A DNA stretch of 64,000 nt, from positions 1 to 64,000 of the forward strand of contig NZ_BBMB01000014.1 in assembly GCF_000971235.1 (NCBI RefSeq), read 5' to 3'. Within the stretch, counting starts at the first letter, position 1, and each line of letters opens with the position of its first letter. This DNA comes from Demequina subtropica (GTDB taxonomy: Bacteria > Actinomycetota > Actinomycetes > Actinomycetales > Demequinaceae). A program made the translations under genes and the position numbers. The notes under the pieces are model-generated. The model saw only the letters and a list, made by a program, of their open reading frames with translations. It had not been told where the DNA came from and ran no database searches. Shown here one piece after another: positions 1 to 8,840 of this stretch.

Positions 1-62
1 CCGTGATCGAGCACCGAGCACCTCGTGGCGCGCTTCCGGTGGTCAGGGCGAGGCGGCGAGGC

Positions 63-914
63 TCAGCTCTCGCCTGCCGTCGGGCGTGGCCGCGCTGCCC
101 GCGCGGCCGCCTCGCGCTCGCGGCGCCGCCATTCGGCGTCGATCGTGTTCTGGCGTCGGTGCTCGCGGAATCGTGCCATCGGACCGAAGCGGTGGCTGCT
201 GACCGGCGCCGGCACGTGGCCGGATGCGAACAGCGAGTATGCCGAGGTCGGATCTGGCTCATCGGGCAGTGCCGCGTTGGTGAGCTTGTACACCGGCGTG
301 CGCCGTGACGCGACGTGCGCGGCGCCGTCGCGCGGCATCGGGCCGTAGAAGCGATCGCGGTACGGGCCGAAGAAGTGGGGTCCGCGTGCGGAGATACGCG
401 GCGCCTCCTCCCAGGCGCGGCGCGCGATGGGATCGGTGGCGATGAGCTCCCCGAACAGCTCGTGCAGCCAGAAGTACCCGCTCGCCCGACTCCGCTCGCT
501 CCAGTACCGCTCGGAGGCCGCGTGCCAACCGGCGATGATCGGCGAGCCCGATTCAGCGGCGAGGAACCACGACGACAGCGCCCGGCCCGGGCGCGGCGCG
601 CGGAAGGCGAAGAAGCCGGTGGGAAGCGGGTCGGGCAGCCACGAGTCGAGCGGTTCCATGCAGAACGTCGTCGCATCCGCCCAGGCGCCGCCGAAGCGGT
701 CCAGCAGGGCCAACCTGATGCGGTCAGACTGGGCCGCGGGCTTCACACCGGGGTCGATCGCAAGGTCGGGCACCAGGGTTGCGACATCGCTGCGGTCGAT
801 GGTGCGGACGGTCCACGTCGGGTTGGCTCGACGCCAGCTCTCGACGCACGACTGCACCAGGCGCGGTGCATCGTCCCAGCCCTGAAGCCAGAGAATCCAG
901 ATCGTCTTGTCCAT
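63..914 (-). CDS. Capsular polysaccharide synthesis-type glycosyltransferase
   Basis: About 283 residues. The N-terminus MDKTIWILWLQGWDDAP and the central block LLDRFGGAWADAT match the Caps_synth / DXD sugar-transferase family (GT32-like), whose members use a nucleotide-sugar donor and a divalent metal held by the acidic motif. No signal peptide or membrane segment is evident, so it should act in the cytoplasm on a polysaccharide or glycolipid acceptor. I place the start at 914, where the conserved WILW block begins; an in-frame upstream start at 956 would add 14 Arg/Gly-rich residues. The acidic motif reads D-A-T rather than D-x-D. The C-terminal 30 residues are Arg/Ala-rich. Donor and acceptor are unknown and no other polysaccharide gene adjoins it. 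Confidence 0.75.
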   Translation of the reverse strand: MDKTIWILWLQGWDDAPRLVQSCVESWRRANPTWTVRTIDRSDVATLVPDLAIDPGVKPAAQSDRIRLALLDRFGGAWADATTFCMEPLDSWLPDPLPTGFFAFRAPRPGRALSSWFLAAESGSPIIAGWHAASERYWSERSRASGYFWLHELFGELIATDPIARRAWEEAPRISARGPHFFGPYRDRFYGPMPRDGAAHVASRRTPVYKLTNAALPDEPDPTSAYSLFASGHVPAPVSSHRFGPMARFREHRRQNTIDAEWRRREREAAARAARPRPTAGES

Positions 915-1019
915 CGCCGATCGCGCGCCCCTTCCGCCGCGAGGCGTGCGGGCCACGAATCGGCACGGACGGCACGGCGCGACAAAGACTAGCCCGGGCT
1001 GCTGCGCCCGTCAGGTCTC

Positions 1020-2537
1020 TCAGGCGAGCAGCCCCGCCGCACGCATCGCGGCCCACACCTGCGAGCGACCCGCGACCGATCCCAGGTCCTGCCCGAGCAG
1101 CTCCTGGGCCGCCGCGAGGCGTGCGCGGACCGTGTGCCGGTGCACGCCGAGCGCGCGTGCCGCGGCATCGTGGGCGCAGTCCGCCGCGAACCAGGCCGCG
1201 AGCGTGGCGACCAGCGCCGAGCCCTGCCGCTCGTCATGCGCGGTGAGGGGCTCGAGAGAGGCCTGCGCGACGATGCGCGCCTCGCCGGTCTCGAGCAGCG
1301 CCAGCACCCCGGCGCCCGGGAGGTCCGAGAAGCGCGTGACGGGGGAGAGCCTCCGCTCGCGTGCGGTCCGCGCCTGCCCGAGCGCCTCGGGCACGGCGTC
1401 GAGGCGCATGGGCGCCGACACCCCCACCGTGCCGCCGTGGCGCAGCACGAGCTCGTCGACCAGCGCCGTGTCCTCCTCCGCAAGCACCACCACCAGGTCG
1501 CCGTGGTCGATCGCGTGGAGCATCGCGACGCCTCGCGTGTCGAGCCAGCGCCCGATCCCGCCCGCCTCGGCGAGCCTCTGGTCGGCGACCGCGACCACCA
1601 CGGGCGGGTCCGGCAGCGGCGATCCCGAGGCGCGCGCGACCCCGGCCGCGAGGGCCACGTCGCCGCGCAGGAGCGCCGCGAGCACGCCCTCCGCGAGCGC
1701 CTCCCGCGCCTGCTCAAGGTCCTGGCGCTGCTCGAGCGCGAGCGCGGCCATCGCGACCACGGTGGTCACCACCGCGCGGTGCTGCTCGTCGAGGTCCTCC
1801 GCCGCGATCGCGAGCACGGCGCGAAGGCGGCCCCGCTGGCCGAGCGTCTGGAGCTGGAACACCTGATCGCCCACCGTCACGCCCGAGGTGGCCTGGACGC
1901 CGCGCACCAGCATCGCCGCCGCGTGCCGGCGCAGCTCCGCCACGCTCGCGGCATCGACGCCGCCGCCCGGGTGCTCGTGCATGAGCGCATCGCCGTCGAC
2001 CAGCCCCACCCAGGCGCCGAGGCGGCGCGCGAGCTCGGCGAGCATCGAGCGCAGCCCGTCAGGGCGCAGCGCCGCGAGCGCCACCGCGCGCTGCGCCTCG
2101 AGCGCCCACGTCCGGCGCTCGTAGGCGACGGCGGCCAGCGCCTCGGCGTTGGCGCGTGCGAGCGCGATGAACGGGGTGTCGTACGGGACCTCCCACAGGG
2201 GCAGGCGCGCCTCGCGGCAGGCCTTCACCAGGGGCTCGGGGATGCCCTCCCGCTCGACCTCGGTGCCGAATCCCAGGCCGATCATCCCCGAGCGCGCGAG
2301 GCGCTTCACGTAGGCCGCATACGGCTTGGGGTCGTCACCCGCGTCGCGGAACTGCGTACCCGTGGTGAGCAGCACCATGCCGCCCGCGAGGAAGGGGGTG
2401 GGGTCGGCGAGGTCGGAGCTGTGGATCCATCGGACGGTCGCGTCGAGCGCGCCCTCGGGGATCGCGGCCTCGGGGGTGGCGAGGCGCAGGTGGAGCTCGG
2501 GTCGCGCGAGCAGCGCGCGGATGGTCGGCGAAGCCAT
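1020..2537 (-). CDS. PucR-family transcriptional regulator, probable GABA-operon regulator
   Basis: 505 residues. The N-terminal PucR domain (about residues 1-125, including IHSSDLADPTPFLAGGMVLLTTG) is followed by a GGDEF-like middle region and a C-terminal helix-turn-helix near residues 455-490 (AARALGVHRHTVRARL). PucR-type regulators usually control nitrogen or amine catabolism in response to a small molecule. It is divergent from gabT, with only 92 bp between the two start codons, so it most likely controls the GABA genes; that is inference from position. The sequence 5' of its ATG holds a weak CAGGCT hexamer 6 nt upstream, compatible with leaderless expression. Family assignment is firm; activator versus repressor cannot be told. 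Confidence 0.85.
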   Translation of the reverse strand: MASPTIRALLARPELHLRLATPEAAIPEGALDATVRWIHSSDLADPTPFLAGGMVLLTTGTQFRDAGDDPKPYAAYVKRLARSGMIGLGFGTEVEREGIPEPLVKACREARLPLWEVPYDTPFIALARANAEALAAVAYERRTWALEAQRAVALAALRPDGLRSMLAELARRLGAWVGLVDGDALMHEHPGGGVDAASVAELRRHAAAMLVRGVQATSGVTVGDQVFQLQTLGQRGRLRAVLAIAAEDLDEQHRAVVTTVVAMAALALEQRQDLEQAREALAEGVLAALLRGDVALAAGVARASGSPLPDPPVVVAVADQRLAEAGGIGRWLDTRGVAMLHAIDHGDLVVVLAEEDTALVDELVLRHGGTVGVSAPMRLDAVPEALGQARTARERRLSPVTRFSDLPGAGVLALLETGEARIVAQASLEPLTAHDERQGSALVATLAAWFAADCAHDAAARALGVHRHTVRARLAAAQELLGQDLGSVAGRSQVWAAMRAAGLLA

Positions 2538-2616
2538 GAGCCGAGCCTGCCACCGTGGACAGTTCTGAGCAAGAGGCTGTACGCGGCGGCGAGTGCGGCG
2601 TCCACGGTCGCGGGCC

Positions 2617-2622
2617 TAGCGT
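2617..2622 (+). promoter_or_regulatory. Leaderless -10 element of gabT
   Basis: TAGCGT ends 7 nt before the ATG at 2630. There is no Shine-Dalgarno sequence, so transcription should begin at or next to the start codon. The same geometry recurs at many genes in this window. Confidence 0.5.
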
Positions 2623-2629
2623 CGCACTC

Positions 2630-3994
2630 ATGACCCTCATCGACACCTCCGCCGCGACCGCCGGCGGACCGGCCCTCACGCAGGAGCGCCGGCTCGTCAC
2701 CGCGATCCCTGGTCCGCGCTCGCAGGAGCTGCTCGACCGCAAGTCGGCAGCCGTCGCCGCAGGCGTGGGCCACACCGCGCCCATCGCGGCCGTGGCCGCG
2801 GGCGGCGGCGTGGTCGTCGACGCCGACGGCAACTCGCTCATCGACCTCGGATCGGGCATCGCCGTGACCTCCGTGGGCAACGCCCATCCCAAGGTGGTCG
2901 AGGCCGTCCAGCGCCAGGCCGCCCAGTTCACCCACACGTGCTTCATGGTGTCGCCCTACGAGGGCTACGTGGCCGTCGCCGAGGCGCTCAACCGCCTCAC
3001 GCCGGGCGACTTCCTCAAGAAGTCTGCGCTGTTCAACTCCGGCGCGGAGGCCGTCGAGAACGCGGTCAAGATCGCGCGCAAGGCGACCGGCCGCCAGGCC
3101 GTCGTGGCCTTCGACCACGCGTACCACGGCCGCACCAATCTCACGATGGCGCTCACCGCGAAGTCGATGCCCTACAAGAGCGGCTTCGGACCCTTCGCCT
3201 CCGAGGTGTACCGCGCGCCCATGTCGTACCCGTACCGCGACGGCCTCACCGGCCCCGAGGCGGCGGCCAAGGCGATCTCGGTCATCGAGAAGCAGGTGGG
3301 CGCGGACAACCTCGCGGCCGTCATCATCGAGCCGATCCAGGGCGAGGGCGGCTTCATCGTGCCCGCCGAGGGCTTCCTCCCGGCGATCTCGGAGTGGTGC
3401 ACCGCCAACGGCGTGATCCTCATCGCGGACGAGGTGCAGAGTGGCTTCGCGCGCACCGGCGCGATGTTCGCCTCCGAGCACTTCGGGATCGTGCCCGACA
3501 TGGTCACCACCGCCAAGGGCATCGCGGGCGGGCTCCCGCTCGCCGCCGTCACCGGCCGCGCCGAGATCATGGACGCCGCCCACGTCGGGGGCCTGGGCGG
3601 CACCTACGGCGGCAACCCGATCGCCTGCGCCGCGGCGCTCGCGAGCATCGAGGTGTTCGAGTCCGAGGACCTGTCCGACCGCGCCCGGGAGATCGAGGCG
3701 CTGATGCTCGCGCGCCTCGAGACCATGCAGGCGGCGGACGCGCGCATAGGCGACATCCGCGGACTCGGCGCGATGATCGCGATCGAGCTCGTGGACCCCG
3801 CGACCAAGGCGCCCGCCGCCGCGCTCGCCGGCGCGGTGGCCAAGCGCTGCATCGCCGAGGGCGTCATCGTGCTCACGTGCGGCACGTACGGCAACGTCCT
3901 GAGGTTCCTGCCGCCGCTCACCATCGGCGACGCGCTCCTGTCCGAGGGCCTCGACGTGGTCGCGGCCGCGCTCGCGGCGGAGGTGTCCGCATGA
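2630..3994 (+). CDS. gabT: 4-aminobutyrate aminotransferase
   Basis: 454 residues, class-III PLP-dependent aminotransferase. It moves the amino group of GABA to 2-oxoglutarate, giving succinate semialdehyde and glutamate. Seen directly: LFNSGAEAVENAVKIAR (cofactor phosphate region), the HAYHGRTN block, IADEVQSGFARTG with the PLP-binding Asp, and TTAKGIAGGLP with the Schiff-base Lys. The start at 2630 fits the family length and has a TAGCGT box 7 nt upstream; an upstream in-frame ATG at 2555 would add an implausible tail. The stop overlaps the next gene by ATGA, so it is translationally coupled to the succinate-semialdehyde dehydrogenase that uses its product. Likely regulated by the divergent PucR protein. 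Confidence 0.93.
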   Translation: MTLIDTSAATAGGPALTQERRLVTAIPGPRSQELLDRKSAAVAAGVGHTAPIAAVAAGGGVVVDADGNSLIDLGSGIAVTSVGNAHPKVVEAVQRQAAQFTHTCFMVSPYEGYVAVAEALNRLTPGDFLKKSALFNSGAEAVENAVKIARKATGRQAVVAFDHAYHGRTNLTMALTAKSMPYKSGFGPFASEVYRAPMSYPYRDGLTGPEAAAKAISVIEKQVGADNLAAVIIEPIQGEGGFIVPAEGFLPAISEWCTANGVILIADEVQSGFARTGAMFASEHFGIVPDMVTTAKGIAGGLPLAAVTGRAEIMDAAHVGGLGGTYGGNPIACAAALASIEVFESEDLSDRAREIEALMLARLETMQAADARIGDIRGLGAMIAIELVDPATKAPAAALAGAVAKRCIAEGVIVLTCGTYGNVLRFLPPLTIGDALLSEGLDVVAAALAAEVSA

Positions 3995-5457
3995 CCGCCG
4001 TCGCCGAGCGCGCGCTGCTCGACTCCGTCCCCACCGGCCTGTACATCGCGGGGGAGTGGACCCAGGCGTCGTCCGGCGCGACGCTCGACGTCGCCGACCC
4101 GTCGACGGGCGAGGTGCTCGCGAGCATCGCCGACGCGACGCCGGACGATGCGCGGCGCGCACTCGACGCGGCCGTCGCCGCGCAGGGCGCGTGGGCCGCG
4201 ACGGCGCCCCGCGTGCGCGGCGAGATCCTGCGCAAGGCGTTCGAGCTGGTGCGCGAGCGCGCGGAGGACTTCGCGCTGCTCATGACGCTCGAGATGGGCA
4301 AGCCGCTCGCCGAGGCGCGCGGCGAGGTCGCCTACGGCAACGAGTTCCTGCGGTGGTTCTCCGAGGAGGCCGTCCGGATCACCGGGCGCTTCGGCCCCAA
4401 CCCCGAGGGCACCGGCACGATGGTCGTCTCGCAGCGCCCCGTGGGGCCGAGCTACCTCATCACCCCGTGGAACTTCCCCCTCGCGATGGCCACGCGCAAG
4501 ATCGCCCCCGCGCTCGCCGCGGGCTGCACCGTCGTCGTGAAGCCGGCCGCGCTCACGCCGCTCACCACGCTGCTGCTGGCCTCGGTGCTCGAGGAGGCGG
4601 GCGTCCCCGCCGGGGTGGTCAACGTGTTGACCACCTCCCGCTCGGGGGCCGTCTCGGAGCCCATCATCTCCGATCCGCGCCTGCGCAAGCTCTCCTTCAC
4701 CGGGTCGACCGAGGTGGGTCGCGCGCTGCTCAAGCAGGCCGCCGACGGCGTGCTGCGTGTGTCGATGGAGCTGGGCGGCAACGCTCCGTTCCTCGTGTTC
4801 GAGGACGCGGACCTGGACAAGGCCGTCGAGGGCGCCCTCATGGCCAAGTTCCGCAACATCGGTCAGGCCTGCACGGCCGCCAACCGGTTCATCGTGCACG
4901 CCTCCGTCGCCGACGAGTTCGCGCGCCGCGTCGCGGAGCGCGTCGCGGGGATGAAGGTGGGCCGCGGCACCGAGGACGGCGTCACCATCGGCCCGCTCAT
5001 CGACGACCGCGCCGTCGCGACGTCGCTCGCCCTGGTGGACGATGCGGTGGCCAAGGGCGCCACTGTCGCCGCCGGCGGCAAGGCGGTCGACGGGCCAGGC
5101 AGCTTCGTCGAGCCGACCGTGCTCACGGGCGTGCAGCCGGGCTCCGAGATCCTCACCACCGAGATCTTTGGGCCCGTGCTCGCGATCGCGACCTTCGAGA
5201 CCGAGGAGGAGGCGATCGCGCTCGCGAACGCCACCGAGTACGGCCTGGTCTCGTACGCCTTCACACAGGACCTGGCGCGCGGGCACCGCCTCATCGATCG
5301 GCTCGACACCGGGATGATGGGCCTCAACGCGGGCGTGGTGTCCAACGCGGCCGCGCCGTTCGGCGGCGTCAAGCAGTCCGGCATCGGCCGCGAGGGCGGC
5401 CTCGAGGGCATCCACGAGTACCTGTCGACCAAGTACACCCTGATCCCGGCGGGCTGA
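3991..5457 (+). CDS. gabD: Succinate-semialdehyde dehydrogenase (aldehyde dehydrogenase)
   Basis: 488 residues, aldehyde dehydrogenase superfamily. It oxidises the succinate semialdehyde made by GabT to succinate with NAD(P)+. Seen: TPWNFPLAM, the Rossmann element FTGSTEVGRALL, the general-base region SMELGGNAPF and the catalytic Cys in FRNIGQACTAANRF. The C-terminal FGGVKQSGIGREGG is typical of GabD proteins. It begins inside the gabT stop codon (ATGA), so the two form one transcript. Length is normal for the family. Confidence is high because of the gabT coupling. Confidence 0.92.
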   Translation: MTAVAERALLDSVPTGLYIAGEWTQASSGATLDVADPSTGEVLASIADATPDDARRALDAAVAAQGAWAATAPRVRGEILRKAFELVRERAEDFALLMTLEMGKPLAEARGEVAYGNEFLRWFSEEAVRITGRFGPNPEGTGTMVVSQRPVGPSYLITPWNFPLAMATRKIAPALAAGCTVVVKPAALTPLTTLLLASVLEEAGVPAGVVNVLTTSRSGAVSEPIISDPRLRKLSFTGSTEVGRALLKQAADGVLRVSMELGGNAPFLVFEDADLDKAVEGALMAKFRNIGQACTAANRFIVHASVADEFARRVAERVAGMKVGRGTEDGVTIGPLIDDRAVATSLALVDDAVAKGATVAAGGKAVDGPGSFVEPTVLTGVQPGSEILTTEIFGPVLAIATFETEEEAIALANATEYGLVSYAFTQDLARGHRLIDRLDTGMMGLNAGVVSNAAAPFGGVKQSGIGREGGLEGIHEYLSTKYTLIPAG

Positions 5458-5500
5458 ACCGCCGCATCGTCCACCCACCACCAGCAACGCAAGGAGACAC

Positions 5501-6865
5501 ATGTCCGGCTACGCAGTAGTGAACCCGGCCACCGGCGAGCGCCTGGCCGACTACCCGACGATGTCCGAGGCGGACGTCGAGACCGCGCTCGCGGCCGCCG
5601 ACGGCGCGTACCGGGGGTGGTTGCGCTCGTCCACGGTCGAGGAGCGTGCCGCGCTGGTGCGTCGCGTCGCCGAGCTGCACCGTGAGCGTCGCGAGGAGCT
5701 CGCGGCGATCATCGTGCGCGAGATGGGCAAGCCCCTCTCGCACGCGCTGGGCGAGGTGGACTTCGCCGCGGACATCACCGAGTACTACGCGGACAACGCG
5801 GAGAAGGTCACGGGCGACACCCCCATCGACATCCTGGGCGAGGGCACCGCGGTGATCCGCCGCAGCCCGCTGGGCGCGCTGCTCGGCATCATGCCGTGGA
5901 ACTTCCCCTACTACCAGGTGGCACGCTTCGCGGCGCCGAACATCGTGGTGGGCAACGCGATCGTGCTCAAGCACGCGCCGCAGTGCCCCGAGTCGGCCGC
6001 CGCGATCGAGCAGATGTACCGCGACGCGGGCTTCCCCGAGGGCGTCTACGTCAACGTCTACGCCTCGAACGAGCAGGCCGCGACGATGATCGCCGACCCG
6101 CGCATCGCGGGCGTCTCGGTCACGGGCTCGGAGCGTGCCGGGTCCGCCGTCGCGTCGCTCGCGGGTCAGCACCTCAAGAAGGTGGCGCTCGAGCTCGGCG
6201 GCTCGGACCCGTTCATCGTGCTGTCGACGGACGACCTGGACGCCGTCGTGGAAGGCGCCGTCGAGGCCCGCATGGACAACTCGGGCCAGTCCTGCAACGC
6301 GCCCAAGCGCTTCATCATCATCGACTCGCTCTACGACGAGTTCCTCGAGAAGTTCACGGCCGCGATGGTCGCGTGCACCGCGGGCGACCCGTTCGCGGAG
6401 GAGAGCGTCATCGGGCCCCTGTCCTCGCTCGCCGCGGCGGAGCGCCTCGACGCGCAGGTGTCCAAGGCGGTCGAGCAGGGCGCGACCCTGGTGGCAGGCG
6501 GCACCCGTGACGGCGCGTTCTTCGAGCCGACCGTCCTCACGGGCGTCACCAAGGACATGGACGTCTACCGCGAGGAGCTCTTCGGGCCCGCGGCGGCCGT
6601 GTACAAGGTGGCCTCGGAGGAGGAGGCGGTCGCGCTGGCCAACGACACGGCGTTCGGCCTCGGCTCGTACGTCTACACGACCGACCCCGAGCAGGCCGAG
6701 CGCATCGCGGACGCGATCGAGGCCGGCATGGTCTACGTCAACTGCGTGCTCGCTGACAGCCCCGAGCTGCCGTTCGGCGGCGTGAAGCGCTCCGGCACCT
6801 CGCGCGAGATGGGCCTCCTCGCCGCGGACGAGTTCGTCAACAAGAAGCTCATCCGCATCGCCTGA
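5501..6865 (+). CDS. Second succinate-semialdehyde/aldehyde dehydrogenase (GabD1-like)
   Basis: 454 residues, a shorter aldehyde dehydrogenase subfamily resembling actinobacterial NADP-dependent GabD1. Seen: [42 protein letters not shown] with the general-base Glu, and catalytic Cys in [13 protein letters not shown] good AAGGAGA ribosome site precedes the ATG at 5501, 43 nt after gabD, so it is probably cotranscribed but translated independently. Having two dehydrogenases behind one aminotransferase suggests different cofactor or semialdehyde preference; which one serves GABA cannot be decided from sequence. A near-perfect 15-bp hairpin follows, closing the operon. Confidence 0.85.
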   Translation: MSGYAVVNPATGERLADYPTMSEADVETALAAADGAYRGWLRSSTVEERAALVRRVAELHRERREELAAIIVREMGKPLSHALGEVDFAADITEYYADNAEKVTGDTPIDILGEGTAVIRRSPLGALLGIMPWNFPYYQVARFAAPNIVVGNAIVLKHAPQCPESAAAIEQMYRDAGFPEGVYVNVYASNEQAATMIADPRIAGVSVTGSERAGSAVASLAGQHLKKVALELGGSDPFIVLSTDDLDAVVEGAVEARMDNSGQSCNAPKRFIIIDSLYDEFLEKFTAAMVACTAGDPFAEESVIGPLSSLAAAERLDAQVSKAVEQGATLVAGGTRDGAFFEPTVLTGVTKDMDVYREELFGPAAAVYKVASEEEAVALANDTAFGLGSYVYTTDPEQAERIADAIEAGMVYVNCVLADSPELPFGGVKRSGTSREMGLLAADEFVNKKLIRIA

Positions 6866-6870
6866 CCCAT

Positions 6871-6917
6871 CGACGCCCGGCGGCCGCCTCCTTCTCCTGG
6901 GTGGCCGTCGGGCGTCG
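6871..6917 (+). terminator. Rho-independent-type hairpin after the GABA operon
   Basis: Arms at 6871-6885 and 6903-6917 pair over 15 bp with one mismatch, loop of 17 nt. There is no strong U tract, as is common in GC-rich actinobacteria. Confidence 0.55.
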
Positions 6918-6946
6918 TCGTGTCCGGGGCCGACCGGCGCGCGCCA

Positions 6947-6962
6947 ATACCCCCTGGGGTAT
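6947..6962. promoter_or_regulatory. CsoR/CstR-type operator at the rhodanese promoter
   Basis: ATACCCCCTGGGGTAT is a near-palindrome of the ATA-C4/5-G4/5-TAT type bound by DUF156 (CsoR/CstR/RcnR) repressors. It overlaps the predicted -10 hexamer TATGCT (6960-6965), which ends 7 nt before the rhodanese ATG. A bound repressor would block RNA polymerase. Three further copies occur at 8508, 8691 and 35612. No DUF156 gene is visible in this window, so the regulator must lie elsewhere. Confidence 0.7.
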
Positions 6963-6972
6963 GCTGTCCCGC

Positions 6973-7383
6973 ATGATCAGCATCCGCCGCGGCGCCCTCG
7001 CCGCCACCGCCCTTGTCCTCGCGGCGACGCTCGCCGCCTGCTCGCCCACGGAGTCCGGCCCCGTCGCCTTCGACGGCGAGCACGTCTCCGCCGACCGCTT
7101 CGCCGAGGCCGTCGCCACCGACGGCGTCGTGGTGATCGACGTCCGCACCCCCGAGGAGTACGCCGAGGGCCACCTGCCCGACGCGGTCAACATCGACGTG
7201 TCCGCGTCGACCTTCGACTCCGAGGTCGCCGGGCTCGACCCCGAGGGCGAGTACGCGGTGTACTGCCGATCCGGCAACCGCTCGGGCGTCGCCATCGAGC
7301 AGATGGCCGCGGGGGGCGTCGAGCACACCGTGGGCCTCGAGGGCGGCATCGGCGCCTGGTCGGGGGACGTCGTCGCCGGCTGA
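6973..7383 (+). CDS. Rhodanese-domain lipoprotein
   Basis: 136 residues. The N-terminus MISIRRGALAATALVLAATLAACS is a lipoprotein signal peptide with lipobox LAAC, so the protein is anchored outside the membrane. A single rhodanese domain follows: VVVIDVRTPEEYAEGHLPDAVNID, then the active-site loop YCRSGNRSGVA with the persulfide-forming Cys, then GLEGGIGAW. Rhodaneses carry sulfane sulfur. The start at 6973 is set by the signal peptide and by TATGCT 7 nt upstream (leaderless). The CsoR/CstR-type site over its promoter suggests induction by persulfide or copper. A catalytic role is likely because the Cys is present; the acceptor is unknown. Confidence 0.85.
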   Translation: MISIRRGALAATALVLAATLAACSPTESGPVAFDGEHVSADRFAEAVATDGVVVIDVRTPEEYAEGHLPDAVNIDVSASTFDSEVAGLDPEGEYAVYCRSGNRSGVAIEQMAAGGVEHTVGLEGGIGAWSGDVVAG

Positions 7384-7420
7384 CGGACCGCGGCTCGCGG
7401 CCGCGCCGCGCTCACGACCG

Positions 7421-7462
7421 ACGGAAGGTGCCCGCCACGAGCTCGTGGCGGGCACCTTCCGT
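7421..7462. terminator. Perfect 42-bp palindrome between convergent genes
   Basis: Two 21-nt arms beginning ACGGAAGGTGCCCGCC meet with no unpaired loop bases. It lies between the converging rhodanese and TDT genes and most likely terminates transcription from both sides. Confidence 0.65.
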
Positions 7463-7493
7463 CGTGGTCGACGCTTGCGCGCCGGGGGCGGGC

Positions 7494-8486
7494 TCAACCC
7501 TCCGCGGTCAGCAGCTCGCCGCGGACGACAGCCACGGCGGTGCGCCACCCGAGCCCGAGGACCAGCAGGCTTGCCGTGGCGAGCGCCGCCACCCCGACCC
7601 AGGCCGCGAAGGCGGTCGCGCCGCTCTCGTAGGCCGCGAGCAGCGCGGACGCGGCCGCGCCGAGGGGGAACGTGTACGCCCACGCGCTCACGGCGAAGGG
7701 CACCTTGCGCAGGTAGGTCGCCTGCGAGGCGAGCAGCGCGAGCTGGAAGATCACCACGCCGAGCAGCATCATCGCGATCGGGTCGGTCCACGATCCGCCG
7801 AGGCGCACCCAGGACAGCGAGGCAACGGCAGGCGGGGCGACGAGGATCGCGAGCGTGGGCGCGAGGCGCCACGGCATGGTGCCCTCGAGGAAGAGCCTGC
7901 CCAGCACGATGGGCAGCAGCCCGAGCCAGAACAGCGCGCCGACCCCGAAGAAGTACCAGCTGATCTCCGTGGGCGCGTGCGCGACGCCCGCGAGCGGTGC
8001 CACCAGGTTGCCGACGATCGGGATGAACCACGCCGGGTGCACGTGCACCGCCTCGACGCGCGCGTCCGCGATCCAGGCGCGCATGATGAGCACGGTCGCG
8101 ATGAACTGCAGCGCCGCGCCGGGCCACCACAGCGCCGCGGAGACGCCTTCGGCGATCGGTGCGAACGCCGTCGCGAGCACCATGAGCGAGACCGGCAGCG
8201 TGGCCACGAACGCGGACTTCACGGGGTGCGTCCACTCGGCGCGGGCCGCGCCCGGGTGGCGGATCGCCTTGGCCGCGTAGGCCACGAGGGCGACCGCGAC
8301 GACCGCGAGCCCGAGGCCCGCGAGCATGTCGTTCACCGGCAGCGACAGCTCGAAGGCCTCCTCGAGGCGGTACCACGCGACCGCGGTCCCGCCCACTCCC
8401 ATCGCGACGGCGAAGATGCCCACCGGGAGGTGGGCGAGGCTGCGCGCCGGAGGCGCCGTGGACGATGCGGCGGTGTCGGTGGTCAT
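7494..8486 (-). CDS. TDT/SLAC1-family membrane permease (TehA-like)
   Basis: 330 residues with about ten hydrophobic segments and the family opening LAHLPVGIFAVAMGVGGTAVAW. TDT proteins (E. coli TehA, malate permease, yeast sulfite exporter Ssu1, plant SLAC1) are trimeric anion channels or exporters in the cytoplasmic membrane. A GGAGGA ribosome site lies 6 nt before the ATG at 8486. A CsoR/CstR-type operator copy sits 22 bp upstream of the start. Shared control with a rhodanese and a thioredoxin makes sulfite export attractive, but that is inference; tellurite, chloride or C4-dicarboxylate cannot be excluded. Confidence 0.8.
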   Translation of the reverse strand: MTTDTAASSTAPPARSLAHLPVGIFAVAMGVGGTAVAWYRLEEAFELSLPVNDMLAGLGLAVVAVALVAYAAKAIRHPGAARAEWTHPVKSAFVATLPVSLMVLATAFAPIAEGVSAALWWPGAALQFIATVLIMRAWIADARVEAVHVHPAWFIPIVGNLVAPLAGVAHAPTEISWYFFGVGALFWLGLLPIVLGRLFLEGTMPWRLAPTLAILVAPPAVASLSWVRLGGSWTDPIAMMLLGVVIFQLALLASQATYLRKVPFAVSAWAYTFPLGAAASALLAAYESGATAFAAWVGVAALATASLLVLGLGWRTAVAVVRGELLTAEG

Positions 8487-8507
8487 GGCTTCCTCCTCGG
8501 CGTCGGG

Positions 8508-8523
8508 ATACCCCCTGGCGTAT
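8508..8523. promoter_or_regulatory. CsoR/CstR-type operator upstream of TDT permease
   Basis: ATACCCCCTGGCGTAT matches the sites at 6947, 8691 and 35612 at 13 or more of 16 positions, with one G-to-C change in the right arm compared with 6947. It is 22 bp upstream of the minus-strand permease start at 8486. Confidence 0.6.
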
Positions 8524-8690
8524 GCCCTCAGTCTGGCACCGGCCGCCGGGGTCGCGGACGGGGTCGATGGTCCCATGCCTGCCCGCCGCGGCGGCGTTCC
8601 GGCCGGCGTCAAGTGCTCGGGCGGGACCATTCCGGACCTCCTGGCCGGCCGCATCGTCCCCGCGAAAGCACGTGAAAGTCCCTGGATCCT

Positions 8691-8711
8691 ATACCCCCTA
8701 GGGCATAAAAT
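8691..8711 (+). promoter_or_regulatory. adhE promoter with CsoR/CstR-type operator
   Basis: ATACCCCCTAGGGCAT (8691-8706) abuts TAAAAT (8706-8711), a good actinobacterial -10 hexamer. Transcription would begin near 8718 and leave a 5' leader of about 120 nt before adhE. The operator overlaps the promoter, consistent with repression. A second possible -10, TACCGT at about 8774, would give a shorter leader. The 354-bp gap between the TDT gene and adhE otherwise holds nothing I recognise; no Rex-type (TTGTGA-N6-TCACAA) site is visible. Confidence 0.6.
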
Positions 8712-8840
8712 GCCTGGTAGTGGGCCTATGGTCCCCGGGACCTCTGCCCCGCGAGATCCCCCTGGCCCGCGCCTACCGTGAGGGTCATGGGGATCGAGGC
8801 CCGGAGGGGGCCGGCACCCGTCACTAGGAGCCAGACAAAG

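Noticed and set aside
1-62. Partial gene at the left edge
   Set aside because: No frame on either strand in these 62 bases shows recognisable protein sequence; it is probably the gap after the glycosyltransferase stop.
8778-8840. Upstream start codons for adhE at 8778 and 8787
   Set aside because: They add residues unlike AdhE N-termini; 8841 has an AGGAG site and a family-type start.
8524-8840. Rex (NADH-sensing) site in the adhE leader
   Set aside because: No TTGTGA-N6-TCACAA-like sequence is present.
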